Of a stretch of 15,687 nucleotides of DNA, positions 7,061 to 14,086 are shown one piece after another. Position 1 is the first letter of the stretch, and every line of letters starts with the position of its first letter. The notes under the pieces were generated by a model. The model was not told the DNA's origin. It did no database searches and saw nothing but the letters and a program-made list of their open reading frames with translations. Source of the stretch: Treponema sp. UBA3819 (GTDB taxonomy: Bacteria; Spirochaetota; Spirochaetia; Treponematales; Treponemataceae); assembly GCA_002369025.1 (NCBI GenBank), contig DFDV01000088.1:1-15687 (forward strand), read 5' to 3'. The position numbers and the translations under genes are program-made.

Positions 7061-8932
7061 ATGAAAACAATCGGAATAAAACTGGCAGACGGCACATTTT
7101 ATCCAATCCTTGAAGAAGGAGAGGCAAAGTCCCGTGCGCTTGACGTAACCACCGTAAAGGATAATCAGACAAAAGTACAGATTGACCTCTATCGTTCTGA
7201 AAGCGGTTCCATGGAAGACGCTGAGTATGTGGATACGCTGGAAGTGACAAACTTAAAGCCTCATCCCAACGGCGAACCGGATCTGCATCTGTCTGTGAGC
7301 ATTGACGAAAATAAGGAACTCAAGGCAGAAGTTATTGATGCAGAGACTGGCAAAAAAAGTGAAGTACAGGTTCAGCTGGTTTCCCGCACGCTGGCAGAAA
7401 GAGAGTCTGCCGATGTTGATTTTTCCCTTCCCGAAGCCGGTGCAGTTGCCGCAGGTCTTGCCGCCACAGGAGCCGCCGCTGCCATTGCATCTCAGCCTGA
7501 AGAAGACAAGACTGACGAATTTATTACCGATGATTTTTCATTTGACGACTTTACCGACAATGAATTTGCTTCAAAAGAGCAGGAAAAGGCCGCTGAAGAC
7601 AGTGCAGTGGCAGAAAAAGAAATTGATGCTTCCGCCGCAGATGAAAATGTAGCGGCAACCACTTCTCTGGACGATATCACGCTGGATTTGCCACCGCTGG
7701 ATGATTTTGATTCCTTTGGAATTGACACTCCTGCTGACACTGCTGCAGATACGACAGTCACTGAAAGCACAGACGCTGCTGACCAGACTGTGACAGCTGA
7801 TTCTGCAGAAAATGATGCTTTTACGGCTGATGACATGTTCGATATGCCTGCAGAAAGCCCTGTAGATTTTGCCACAGAAAGTGCCGGCACAGAAAGTTTT
7901 GACACAGATGCGACTCTCACCACAGACGAGACCATCACTACAGAAGAAACTCCCGCCACAGAAGATATTACTACTACAGATGATATTTCTGACAAATCTC
8001 TGGACGACATTTCCCTGGATCTGCCAGACTTTGACGATACCGAATTTGACCTGAGTTCCCTGGACGCTCCGGCAGAAAGCCCCGCCACAGAGACGATGGA
8101 CCTTCCCGCAGAAGAAAAGACTGAATCAACAGAGACTTTAAACGAAACGGATTTTTCTCTGCCCGATTTTGATGAAACTCCAGCTGACACTGCATCTGAC
8201 AGTGCAGACGAAACTTCATCAGATACAGAGACCACCGGCATCAGCGGCCTCTTTGACGATCCCATTTTTGACAATGATGACTTTACATCAAAGGAAACAA
8301 AGTCTGCCACCGCTACTACTGCTGCCGCAGGTTCTGCAATGGACTTCTCAGACCTCTACGATGAGGAAACCCTTGCCGGAGAACATTCTACTTCCTATGA
8401 CGATGAGGCAGAAGAAGTCAAGCGCAAGACACGGGTGCCTGTTGTCATCTGTGTTGTATGTGCCATAATCTGTATCATCGCCACATTGCTGGTTCTCTTT
8501 GTCATTCCGTCAAAGTATAATCTCATTAAGTCACGGAACACCAGACATAACGGTGAGGAACTGGTAAAGACTCAGAAAGAAGTTACGCTGGATGCAACGC
8601 CTGTGGAAGAAGTGACCGTACCTGAAAAAGAAGCAGAGCCGATTCCGGTGGAAGAACCGGAGCCAGAAGTTCCCTCTGTTGTAGAAACGACTGATGCACA
8701 GGAAGACAAGATTATCGTTGCTCCCAAGCCAGATATCATTCCGGTACCGGCAGAAAAGCCGAAGGTTAAGAAAGATGTACGCTACCGGATTAAATGGGGC
8801 GATACCCTCTGGGATATTTCTGATTCTTACTACAAGAATCCCTGGAAGTATCCCAAGATTGCCCGCTACAATGGCATTAAAAATCCTGACCTTATCATTT
8901 CTGGAACAGACATCCTGATTCCCGAAGAGTAA
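7061..8932 (+). CDS. LysM membrane protein with Hsp70 substrate-binding-like N-terminus and acidic repeat region
   Basis: A 623-residue protein. Seen, in order: residues 1-112 resemble the beta substrate-binding domain of DnaK, with a GIKLADGTF start, D34-N-Q-T, a V-x-I-x-L-Y-R-S-E strand, L-K-P-H-P-N-G-E-P-D, D-E-N-K-E-L-K-A and D-A-E-T-G-K-K. Residues about 140-445 are low-complexity, acidic and Thr/Ala/Asp-rich, with recurring DLPxFDD-like motifs. A membrane segment follows at 459-482 after K-R-K, then a Pro/Glu-rich spacer, and a LysM domain at about 573-623 (YRIKWGDTLWDIS...ILIPEE). There is no signal peptide, so the amino part is inferred to be cytoplasmic and LysM to bind murein in the periplasm. 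An in-frame GTG at 7046 is possible; I chose ATG 7061 because GGGGA lies 8 bases upstream. It leads an operon with the lytic transglycosylase. Confidence 0.85.
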   Translation: MKTIGIKLADGTFYPILEEGEAKSRALDVTTVKDNQTKVQIDLYRSESGSMEDAEYVDTLEVTNLKPHPNGEPDLHLSVSIDENKELKAEVIDAETGKKSEVQVQLVSRTLAERESADVDFSLPEAGAVAAGLAATGAAAAIASQPEEDKTDEFITDDFSFDDFTDNEFASKEQEKAAEDSAVAEKEIDASAADENVAATTSLDDITLDLPPLDDFDSFGIDTPADTAADTTVTESTDAADQTVTADSAENDAFTADDMFDMPAESPVDFATESAGTESFDTDATLTTDETITTEETPATEDITTTDDISDKSLDDISLDLPDFDDTEFDLSSLDAPAESPATETMDLPAEEKTESTETLNETDFSLPDFDETPADTASDSADETSSDTETTGISGLFDDPIFDNDDFTSKETKSATATTAAAGSAMDFSDLYDEETLAGEHSTSYDDEAEEVKRKTRVPVVICVVCAIICIIATLLVLFVIPSKYNLIKSRNTRHNGEELVKTQKEVTLDATPVEEVTVPEKEAEPIPVEEPEPEVPSVVETTDAQEDKIIVAPKPDIIPVPAEKPKVKKDVRYRIKWGDTLWDISDSYYKNPWKYPKIARYNGIKNPDLIISGTDILIPEE

Positions 8933-8956
8933 GATAATTCCGGCGGCTGATAACTG

Positions 8957-11161
8957 GTGAAAAAACACGCTGTATTTTTACTGATACTTCCTCTTGCCTG
9001 CTTTTTCTGCTCATGCAGTCCATCGTCGCCACAACATCAGTTTAAGAAAGAAGCTCCATACTACATGGGTCTGTATGCGGCGGACAAAAACAACGAAAAG
9101 GAAGCCCTGAGGCTTTTTAAGGAAGGTCTGCGCAAGGGAAACGAAGAAACCCGCCGCCGTTCTGCCGAGGCCCTGACCAGACTGGGCAATATGAGGGAAA
9201 GGGTTGCCGCAAGCGAATACCTGATTTCCCAGTGGAATGATGACAATGCCCTGCTGGTTGCCTGCACTGAACTGGGCAAAGACAATGAGTTTTCCGCTGT
9301 TATTCTGCACACGGAAAATATAGACATCCTGACTGCTCCAAATGACCTGGTGAGCCTGCGCATGAATGCCATGCTCAGAAAAAATGACAGCCGTTTTGAA
9401 GACGATTTATACACCTGGATGCTCAACCGGCCTCTGTCTTCCGCCCATCTGGAAATTTATGAGCGCTACCTGAACTCACTGGCAGAATCAAAAATAAAGG
9501 AAGAAAAGGCTGAAGAAATTGAAGAAACGGTAAATCTTGCATTTTCGGAAGCCAGCCCAATTCGTCCCATCAGTCTGGATGACCCTGAAGATGAACCGGT
9601 AATGACTGCCCGCCAGCAGCTTATGGACTACCGTGCTTCAGTTCAGCGCCGGCGTTATTATGCAGCCTTTACCCAGATTCAGAAAATTGTCGGCTTATGC
9701 AAGGAAAATGACATGGATCTGCCGCCCATGATTGTTTCTGACATGGGAAAATCGGCTTTGTATGGAACCACAGATTATTATTCCGCGGCCCTTCAGTTTG
9801 ACCGCCTGAGCCGGGAACTTGACGGAGAGGCCCTCTTTTTTGCTTCTTTTTATGCCGGCCGCCTTTATGACAAAACCGGCCGCTATCCTAATCAGGCAGT
9901 CAGCCGCTTTAGAAATGCAATGGAAGCTACCACCATGGATGCCCGCTTTGACAATGCCCTCTGGTACATGCTTACTGCCCAACTCCGCATCTCAACTGAC
10001 GACATCATTTCATCGCTAAAAACCTACTGCCAGATGATGCATGATAAAGCCTACTTTGATGATTTTTTTGAATCTCTTTCCGTTCTTCTGCTTTCCCACC
10101 AGAAGTGGCAGGATTTTTATAAGGTCTGGCAAATTATTGAAGGAAAATCTTCGGAAGAAACCTTCTGCAAATACGCCTACATAGCAGGCAGACTTCTGGA
10201 AGACGGACTGATTCGCAATGAAACCGGACTGCAGACCCGGGAAGCGGTAGCAGCCTTTACCCGTGTACTCAGCGGGGGAGCCAGCCTCTATTACAAGGTG
10301 CTTGCTCTGGAGCGGCTGAATGTTACTGACAGGGAATTTATTGAAACTACCCTTTGCGCCCCGGTGAGCGAGAGAACGATTGCCGTAAACCCTGATGCAG
10401 AGCGGCTTCTTGCGGGATATGCGGCATTCGGCTTTCCCCAGAAGATTTATGATGAGTGGCTTGTTCACCGCAAGGGTATTGGCATTGATGTCTCCATGCA
10501 GGCAAGCCAGTTCCTGAACGAATGCGGTTCCTTTAACAAAAAATTCAATGTGCAGAGTCTTCGCATTGCAAGCCGGGCAAAAAACAATGCCACGGAAAAA
10601 ATCCCCCACCACCTGCTTGAACTGACATTCCCGCGTTTTTTCAGTGAGCAGATTTCAAGTGCGGCGCATGAATATGATTTGCCCGAGTATCTTTTATATG
10701 CCCTTGTCCGCAGCGAAAGTTTTTTTGACGCAGATATTTCAAGTAATGCCGGAGCGCAGGGACTCACTCAGCTGATGGAAAGTACGGCTGCAGATATTGC
10801 GCGTAAACTTCGCATAAGTGACTACAATATTCTTGACCCCGCAATCAATACGAGATTGGGCGCATTTTATCTAAAAGAACTGATTGAACGAAACGACAGC
10901 GCAACCATGCTTGCCCTCTTTGCCTACAATGCGGGGCTGACCAATGTGCGTGAGTGGGTGCGCATCGCCAGAAGGGACTGGCATGAAACGGGAAAAATGC
11001 CCCACCGCATTACCGGAATCAGCATGGATTTGTTCCTGGAGACCCTGCCTTATGACGAAACCCGTGAATATGGCAGAAAAATTGTGTCATCAGCGGCTCT
11101 CTACGGCTATCTCTACTATAACAAAAATCCCGCAGACATGGTGCGGGAACTGATGGATTAA
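8957..11161 (+). CDS. Slt70-type lytic murein transglycosylase lipoprotein
   Basis: A 734-residue lipoprotein that should cleave the MurNAc-GlcNAc bond of peptidoglycan to give 1,6-anhydro ends. Seen: signal peptide with lipobox F-C-S-C20 (C18 is an alternative acceptor); a long helical, TPR-like region from about 30 to 550; then the family 1 SLT domain at about 560-725 with catalytic E587 in VRSESFF, the GAQGLTQLMEST motif, FAYNAG and LPYDETREYGRKI. It is longer than E. coli Slt70 (about 645). The start is a GTG with only a weak ribosome site; the next ATG, at codon 37, would remove the signal peptide, so GTG is preferred. It follows the LysM gene by 24 bases with no terminator, so the two are probably co-transcribed. 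Together they suggest one unit for cutting and gripping murein. Confidence 0.92.
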   Translation: MKKHAVFLLILPLACFFCSCSPSSPQHQFKKEAPYYMGLYAADKNNEKEALRLFKEGLRKGNEETRRRSAEALTRLGNMRERVAASEYLISQWNDDNALLVACTELGKDNEFSAVILHTENIDILTAPNDLVSLRMNAMLRKNDSRFEDDLYTWMLNRPLSSAHLEIYERYLNSLAESKIKEEKAEEIEETVNLAFSEASPIRPISLDDPEDEPVMTARQQLMDYRASVQRRRYYAAFTQIQKIVGLCKENDMDLPPMIVSDMGKSALYGTTDYYSAALQFDRLSRELDGEALFFASFYAGRLYDKTGRYPNQAVSRFRNAMEATTMDARFDNALWYMLTAQLRISTDDIISSLKTYCQMMHDKAYFDDFFESLSVLLLSHQKWQDFYKVWQIIEGKSSEETFCKYAYIAGRLLEDGLIRNETGLQTREAVAAFTRVLSGGASLYYKVLALERLNVTDREFIETTLCAPVSERTIAVNPDAERLLAGYAAFGFPQKIYDEWLVHRKGIGIDVSMQASQFLNECGSFNKKFNVQSLRIASRAKNNATEKIPHHLLELTFPRFFSEQISSAAHEYDLPEYLLYALVRSESFFDADISSNAGAQGLTQLMESTAADIARKLRISDYNILDPAINTRLGAFYLKELIERNDSATMLALFAYNAGLTNVREWVRIARRDWHETGKMPHRITGISMDLFLETLPYDETREYGRKIVSSAALYGYLYYNKNPADMVRELMD

Positions 11162-11196
11162 AATCTCTTTTCGCGGTTTTTCGGGCAGATTATTTT
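11160..11196. terminator. Weak candidate bidirectional terminator between converging genes
   Basis: AATCT at 11162-11166 pairs with AGATT at 11187-11191, extended by AAAA/TTTT across a one-base bulge. The loop is long (about 20 bases) and the stem has little GC. Termination here is plausible because two genes converge within 33 bases, but the structure is poor. Confidence 0.3.
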
Positions 11197-11878
11197 ACCA
11201 CTGCACAGTCCATTTTTTTTCTTCATTAAGCGTCAGAATTTCACCCAGTTTAGCCTCTACATCTTTTTTCTTTTTGCCGTCAGGTGAGGCGAGGGTGATA
11301 AGGAGACTTCCCTGTGTGATTTCATCTGCAAATTTCTGTCCGTAGACTGATGAAAGCAGCTCTCCGTATTGGGAAAGAGTCATATTGTCGTCATTGAGGG
11401 CGGGAATCATCATCAGGTCAAAATATGCCTGGAATTCTTCATCCAGCATGGCGTACAGTGCCTGGAATTGTTTTGGACCCAGTGCAAGTGAAAGTGAATT
11501 TTGTGTGCGGAAGAGGATGCCGGCTTTTGCAAGGGCACTTTTTGAGATGCCCGCAATATTTCCCCTGGCAGAAACCGTACCCGTGTCAGGCGTGCTGGCA
11601 GTGACATTGATAAAGCCGGCTGCTTCCATTACAGCGGAGATGTTTTCCTTGCTGAAAAGCGTGGTGTTTTCAGTATTTCCGGAATCTTTACCGGAGATTG
11701 ACTGCATCATGGATTTGAATGTTTTTTCCAGCAGGGGAGAAAAGCCTGTTTTGAGGGTCAGGCTTGCGCCGTCTGCTCCGTTTGCCTGAATTGAAATGGA
11801 AGGAGTACAGGCAGAGCAGAAAATTATCAGAGTCAGGGCAGAAAGGGCAAGAGAAAAATAGCGTAGTAAAGTCTTCAT
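11195..11878 (-). CDS. Lipoprotein of unrecognised family
   Basis: A 227-residue exported lipoprotein. Seen: basic start, hydrophobic core and lipobox C21-S-A-C24; then a beta-rich first part (SISIQANGADGASLTLKTGF) followed by a helical middle (FQALYAMLDEEFQAYFDLMM) and a short beta end (EEKKWTVQW). I do not recognise the family and assign no function. The frame is open to an ATG at 11899, but ATG 11878 gives a proper signal peptide and lies 4 bases after the stop of the NlpC gene. No Shine-Dalgarno is visible, so translation is probably coupled. Being second in a two-gene operon with a murein hydrolase, it may assist or regulate that enzyme; this is inference from position only. Confidence 0.8.
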   Translation of the reverse strand: MKTLLRYFSLALSALTLIIFCSACTPSISIQANGADGASLTLKTGFSPLLEKTFKSMMQSISGKDSGNTENTTLFSKENISAVMEAAGFINVTASTPDTGTVSARGNIAGISKSALAKAGILFRTQNSLSLALGPKQFQALYAMLDEEFQAYFDLMMIPALNDDNMTLSQYGELLSSVYGQKFADEITQGSLLITLASPDGKKKKDVEAKLGEILTLNEEKKWTVQW

Positions 11879-11882
11879 ATTT

Positions 11883-13022
11883 TTAAAGCACATTGGCAAG
11901 GGGTAAGGTTACACGGACACCTGTAGAAAAGACCAGTCCGGAAACAAGACTGTTTTTGAGTGAAAGGGCAGCCCCGTTTGTCTGATCAAATACGCTGTAA
12001 TGGATGTCCTGCTGCAGGGAAAGTTTGACTTTGCCCGCGGTGATTGAAGGTGTCTGCCAGCACATGCCGATGATACCCGGAAAAATTGACTGGTCAATGG
12101 TGACATCATCGTCTCCGGGAAGTTTTGCCGTGCCCAAAGAAAATACCGGTCCGACAAAAAGCCTGAAATATTCGCCAATAGTAAGGCTTGCAATAAGTGG
12201 CAGCTGCAGGGTTCCGGTGCCGGCATCGTAGCGAATCATGGTTCCCAGACCCGGACGGATAGCATTGCTGTCGTACATGACATGCAGCATCGTACTGACA
12301 CCCCGGGCATTCATCCTGAAGCTGGAAGCCGTGTAAAAGTTCCAGTCAAAATTGAGCGAGGCATCGAGAATCAGTTTTTTCAGAAAGCCCCTGAAACCGC
12401 TGTTATGTGCTCCTTTGTCGCCGGCTGAATCTGCAGGGCTGGCGGAGGCAAGTTTACCGGAAGTGGATTCAGAGCCTGCGCTGGCCGAAGAATCTGCAGA
12501 TTGTTTATCAAGGGTAGAGTCTGCGGCTCCCGCTGCTGAGGGCAAAAATCTTCCTGTCTGGTAGTAATGATTTTTCCAGTAGCTTTCTTTGAGGGAAGAA
12601 AGAATGACACCGCTGTTGGGACCGTCACTTGCTGCATTGATAAACTGACCGTTTCCTGCGTAAATGCCTACATGCGAAACTGAGCCGTCTCCCGTTGTCC
12701 TGAAAAACACAAGGTCTCCGATTTCACGCTTTGAGTCGTCAATAATCGTGCAGTAGGAATACATAGCCTTTGTCTGGCGTGGCAGCTGAACTCCTATTGA
12801 TTCACGGGAACAGGCAAATACCAGACCTGAACAGTCAAAGGCATCAGGACCAGTGGCTCCACGCACATAAGCCTTACCGATGTAGCGTTTGGAGTACTCC
12901 ACAAAAGTTTTGCGCATAACGGCAGCTTCTTCTGCACTTACGGAATTGCTTTGAGCACAGACCTGGGGTACTAAAATCACCAGAAAAAAGAGGATAATCA
13001 AAAAAATCGGCGTTTTCTTCAT
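11883..13022 (-). CDS. NlpC/P60 cysteine peptidase fused to a probable outer-membrane beta-barrel
   Basis: A 379-residue exported protein. Seen: signal peptide ending near V-C-A-Q24; an NlpC/P60 domain at about 32-160 with catalytic C64 in DCSGL and H117 in SHVGIY; the third polar position, 12 residues after the histidine, is N129 where Spr has histidine. A Ser/Ala-rich linker (about 165-210) follows, then about 165 residues with eight alternating amphipathic stretches, consistent with an 8-stranded barrel. Established: NlpC/P60 enzymes cut bonds next to D-Glu or meso-DAP in murein peptides; Asn is tolerated at the third position in the family. The barrel is inferred from sequence pattern only. 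It heads an operon with a lipoprotein. A GATAAT box ends 6 bases before the ATG and there is no Shine-Dalgarno. Confidence 0.88.
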   Translation of the reverse strand: MKKTPIFLIILFFLVILVPQVCAQSNSVSAEEAAVMRKTFVEYSKRYIGKAYVRGATGPDAFDCSGLVFACSRESIGVQLPRQTKAMYSYCTIIDDSKREIGDLVFFRTTGDGSVSHVGIYAGNGQFINAASDGPNSGVILSSLKESYWKNHYYQTGRFLPSAAGAADSTLDKQSADSSASAGSESTSGKLASASPADSAGDKGAHNSGFRGFLKKLILDASLNFDWNFYTASSFRMNARGVSTMLHVMYDSNAIRPGLGTMIRYDAGTGTLQLPLIASLTIGEYFRLFVGPVFSLGTAKLPGDDDVTIDQSIFPGIIGMCWQTPSITAGKVKLSLQQDIHYSVFDQTNGAALSLKNSLVSGLVFSTGVRVTLPLANVL

Positions 13023-13028
13023 ATTTAA

Positions 13029-13034
13029 ATTATC
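13029..13034 (-). promoter_or_regulatory. -10 box for the NlpC operon, predicted leaderless
   Basis: GATAAT (13034-13029) is followed by exactly 6 bases and the ATG at 13022. No good -35 hexamer is present at 16-18 bases, so activation or a different sigma factor is possible. The spacing matches three other genes in this window. Confidence 0.45.
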
Positions 13035-13047
13035 GGAGTGCAGTGCG

Positions 13048-13076
13048 TTTACATTCAGAATAATTTTTTGTAAAAT
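13048..13076 (+). promoter_or_regulatory. Promoter of the HAD phosphatase gene
   Basis: TTTACA (13048-13053), 17-base spacer, TAAAAT (13071-13076). The expected start near 13083 leaves a leader of about 10 bases with no Shine-Dalgarno. Its -35 region overlaps the upstream region of the divergent NlpC operon. Confidence 0.65.
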
Positions 13077-13092
13077 ATTCTGGTAGTATACG

Positions 13093-13743
13093 ATGATACA
13101 GAATTTGATTTTTGATTTGGACAGAACCCTTTATCCCGCAGATACCAAAATGAGCGAGGACATTTCATACCGCATTAAGCGTTTTGCCTCTGAATTTTGG
13201 GGACTTGATTTTGAAGAAGGGGCTCGTCAGCGGGCAGAGGCTGTAAAGGAATACGGAACTACACTTGACTGGCTTGTGACGGCGGGCGGTTTTGCTGATA
13301 TAGAAGCCTATTTTGCCGCCATTCACCCGGCAGATGAATGCAGTGGTCTTTACGAAACGCCCGCCCTGCGCCCCCTCCTGCAAAGCCTGCCCCAGAAAAA
13401 AATGATTCTGACCAATTCTCCCTATGAACATGCCGACCGCGTACTGAAATTTCTGGGCGTTCGCGATTTGTTTGATTCCATCTGTGATATTCGTGCCAAC
13501 AATCTGAAGGGCAAACCCGCCGCCAGCGCATTTAACAAGGCTCTTGAAATGTGCGGAGGCAGTCTGGAAGACAGCATTTTCCTTGATGATGCCGAAGGCT
13601 ATACTGACGGCTGGGCAAGGCTTGGCGGCACCGCAGTTCTCGTCTGTCCCGAAGGCAAGCGCCTCCACACCCCCGGCCTTCCCGGCAAAACCTACTGGAT
13701 AAAAGACATCTACGCCCTCCCATCCCTCCTTGAAAAACTCTAA
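13093..13743 (+). CDS. HAD-family hydrolase, pyrimidine 5'-nucleotidase-like
   Basis: A 216-residue cytoplasmic phosphatase. Seen: motif I D8-L-D10-R-T-L-Y-P, where D8 is the nucleophile and D10 the acid/base; motif II T107 in ILTNSP; motif III K141 in KGKP; motif IV D165-D166 in FLDDAEGY; a helical cap lies between motifs I and II. Established: the DLDxTLYP start and the placement of the motifs match the HAD subfamily that includes pyrimidine 5'-nucleotidases (SDT1-like), which dephosphorylate UMP/CMP or modified nucleotides. Motif I usually reads DLDNTLYP, so R11 is a departure that may affect substrate choice. The substrate is not provable from sequence; other small phosphate esters remain possible. 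It is monocistronic and divergent from the NlpC operon. Confidence 0.85.
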   Translation: MIQNLIFDLDRTLYPADTKMSEDISYRIKRFASEFWGLDFEEGARQRAEAVKEYGTTLDWLVTAGGFADIEAYFAAIHPADECSGLYETPALRPLLQSLPQKKMILTNSPYEHADRVLKFLGVRDLFDSICDIRANNLKGKPAASAFNKALEMCGGSLEDSIFLDDAEGYTDGWARLGGTAVLVCPEGKRLHTPGLPGKTYWIKDIYALPSLLEKL

Positions 13744-13777
13744 TTGCGCCTTTCCTGCCCGCTCCAAACACGGCTGA

Positions 13778-13807
13778 TTGACGAAGCCCTGCCCTTTACG
13801 ATAAAAT
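13778..13807 (+). promoter_or_regulatory. Promoter of the tRNA-Ala gene
   Basis: TTGACG (13778-13783), 18-base spacer, TAAAAT (13802-13807). The expected start near 13814 is 5 bases before the mature 5' end, so the precursor has a very short leader. Confidence 0.7.
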
Positions 13808-13818
13808 GTATCTCACTT

Positions 13819-13891
13819 GGGGGCGTAGCTCATCTGGTAGAGCATTTGGTTCGCAATCAAAGGGTGGTCGGTTCGAGTCCGATCGTCTCCA
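13819..13891 (+). tRNA. tRNA-Ala (anticodon CGC)
   Basis: Full cloverleaf. The acceptor stem is 13819-13825 with 13884-13890, with two G-U pairs. The D arm is 13828-13843. The anticodon stem is 13845-13849 with 13857-13861, and the loop TTCGCAA carries anticodon CGC at 13852-13854. The T arm is 13867-13883 with loop TTCGAGT; the discriminator is A13891. The third acceptor pair is G-U, the classical alanine identity element, which agrees with CGC reading GCG codons. CCA is not encoded and must be added after transcription. Confidence 0.95.
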
Positions 13892-13895
13892 AACG

Positions 13896-13925
13896 AAGGT
13901 TTCTGTATAAGCGGAAACCTTTTTT
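13896..13925 (+). terminator. Rho-independent terminator of the tRNA gene
   Basis: Stem 13896-13905 with 13912-13921 (10 pairs, one G-U), 6-base loop TATAAG, then a run of six T (13920-13925). It starts 4 bases after the tRNA end. Confidence 0.85.
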
Positions 13926-13940
13926 GTTTTAAATAGAAAT

Positions 13941-13958
13941 ATCGGACTCGAACCGACC
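13941..13958 (-). repeat. Inverted copy of the tRNA-Ala T arm
   Basis: These 18 bases are the exact reverse complement of 13866-13883, the T arm of the tRNA just upstream. The match ends at both edges, so no acceptor or anticodon sequence is copied. It lies beyond the tRNA terminator. Confidence 0.9.
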
Positions 13959-13971
13959 TCCGAAGTGAGCG

Positions 13972-14031
13972 CGGAAAAATACAAGCAGGTGCGCCGTATT
14001 TTTCCGAAAAGGCGACAGATAAGCTGCCGCC
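13972..14031. other. Two consecutive hairpins between the tRNA and the ABC gene
   Basis: Hairpin 1: an 11-bp perfect stem, 13972-13982 with 13996-14006, with a 13-base loop. Hairpin 2: 14011-14018 with 14024-14031, 7 pairs with one A/C mismatch and a 5-base loop. Neither is followed by a T run, so they are not ordinary terminators. They may belong to a structured RNA or a small intergenic repeat. Confidence 0.7.
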
Positions 14032-14051
14032 GTCCAAATTCGCTTTCTCAA

Positions 14052-14080
14052 TTTACTTTTTTGAAAATCTGCACTACACT
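14052..14080 (+). promoter_or_regulatory. Candidate promoter of the ABC ATPase gene, predicted leaderless
   Basis: TTTACT (14052-14057), 17-base spacer, TACACT (14075-14080), then 6 bases to the ATG at 14087. Both boxes are 4/6 matches, so this is moderate support. No Shine-Dalgarno precedes the start. Confidence 0.4.
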
Positions 14081-14086
14081 TGCGGT

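Noticed and set aside
7492..8310. 272-codon Ser/Val-rich open frame on the minus strand
   Set aside because: Antisense shadow of the acidic repeat region; its composition is the mirror of Asp/Thr/Glu codons.
13866..13958. Phage or island attachment site pair
   Set aside because: The two copies are inverted and 57 bases apart with no integrase gene; excision sites would be direct repeats. Kept only as an alternative origin.
13892..14086. T-box riboswitch for the ABC gene
   Set aside because: No T-box core sequence or specifier loop is visible; the complementarity is to the T arm, not to the anticodon or acceptor end.
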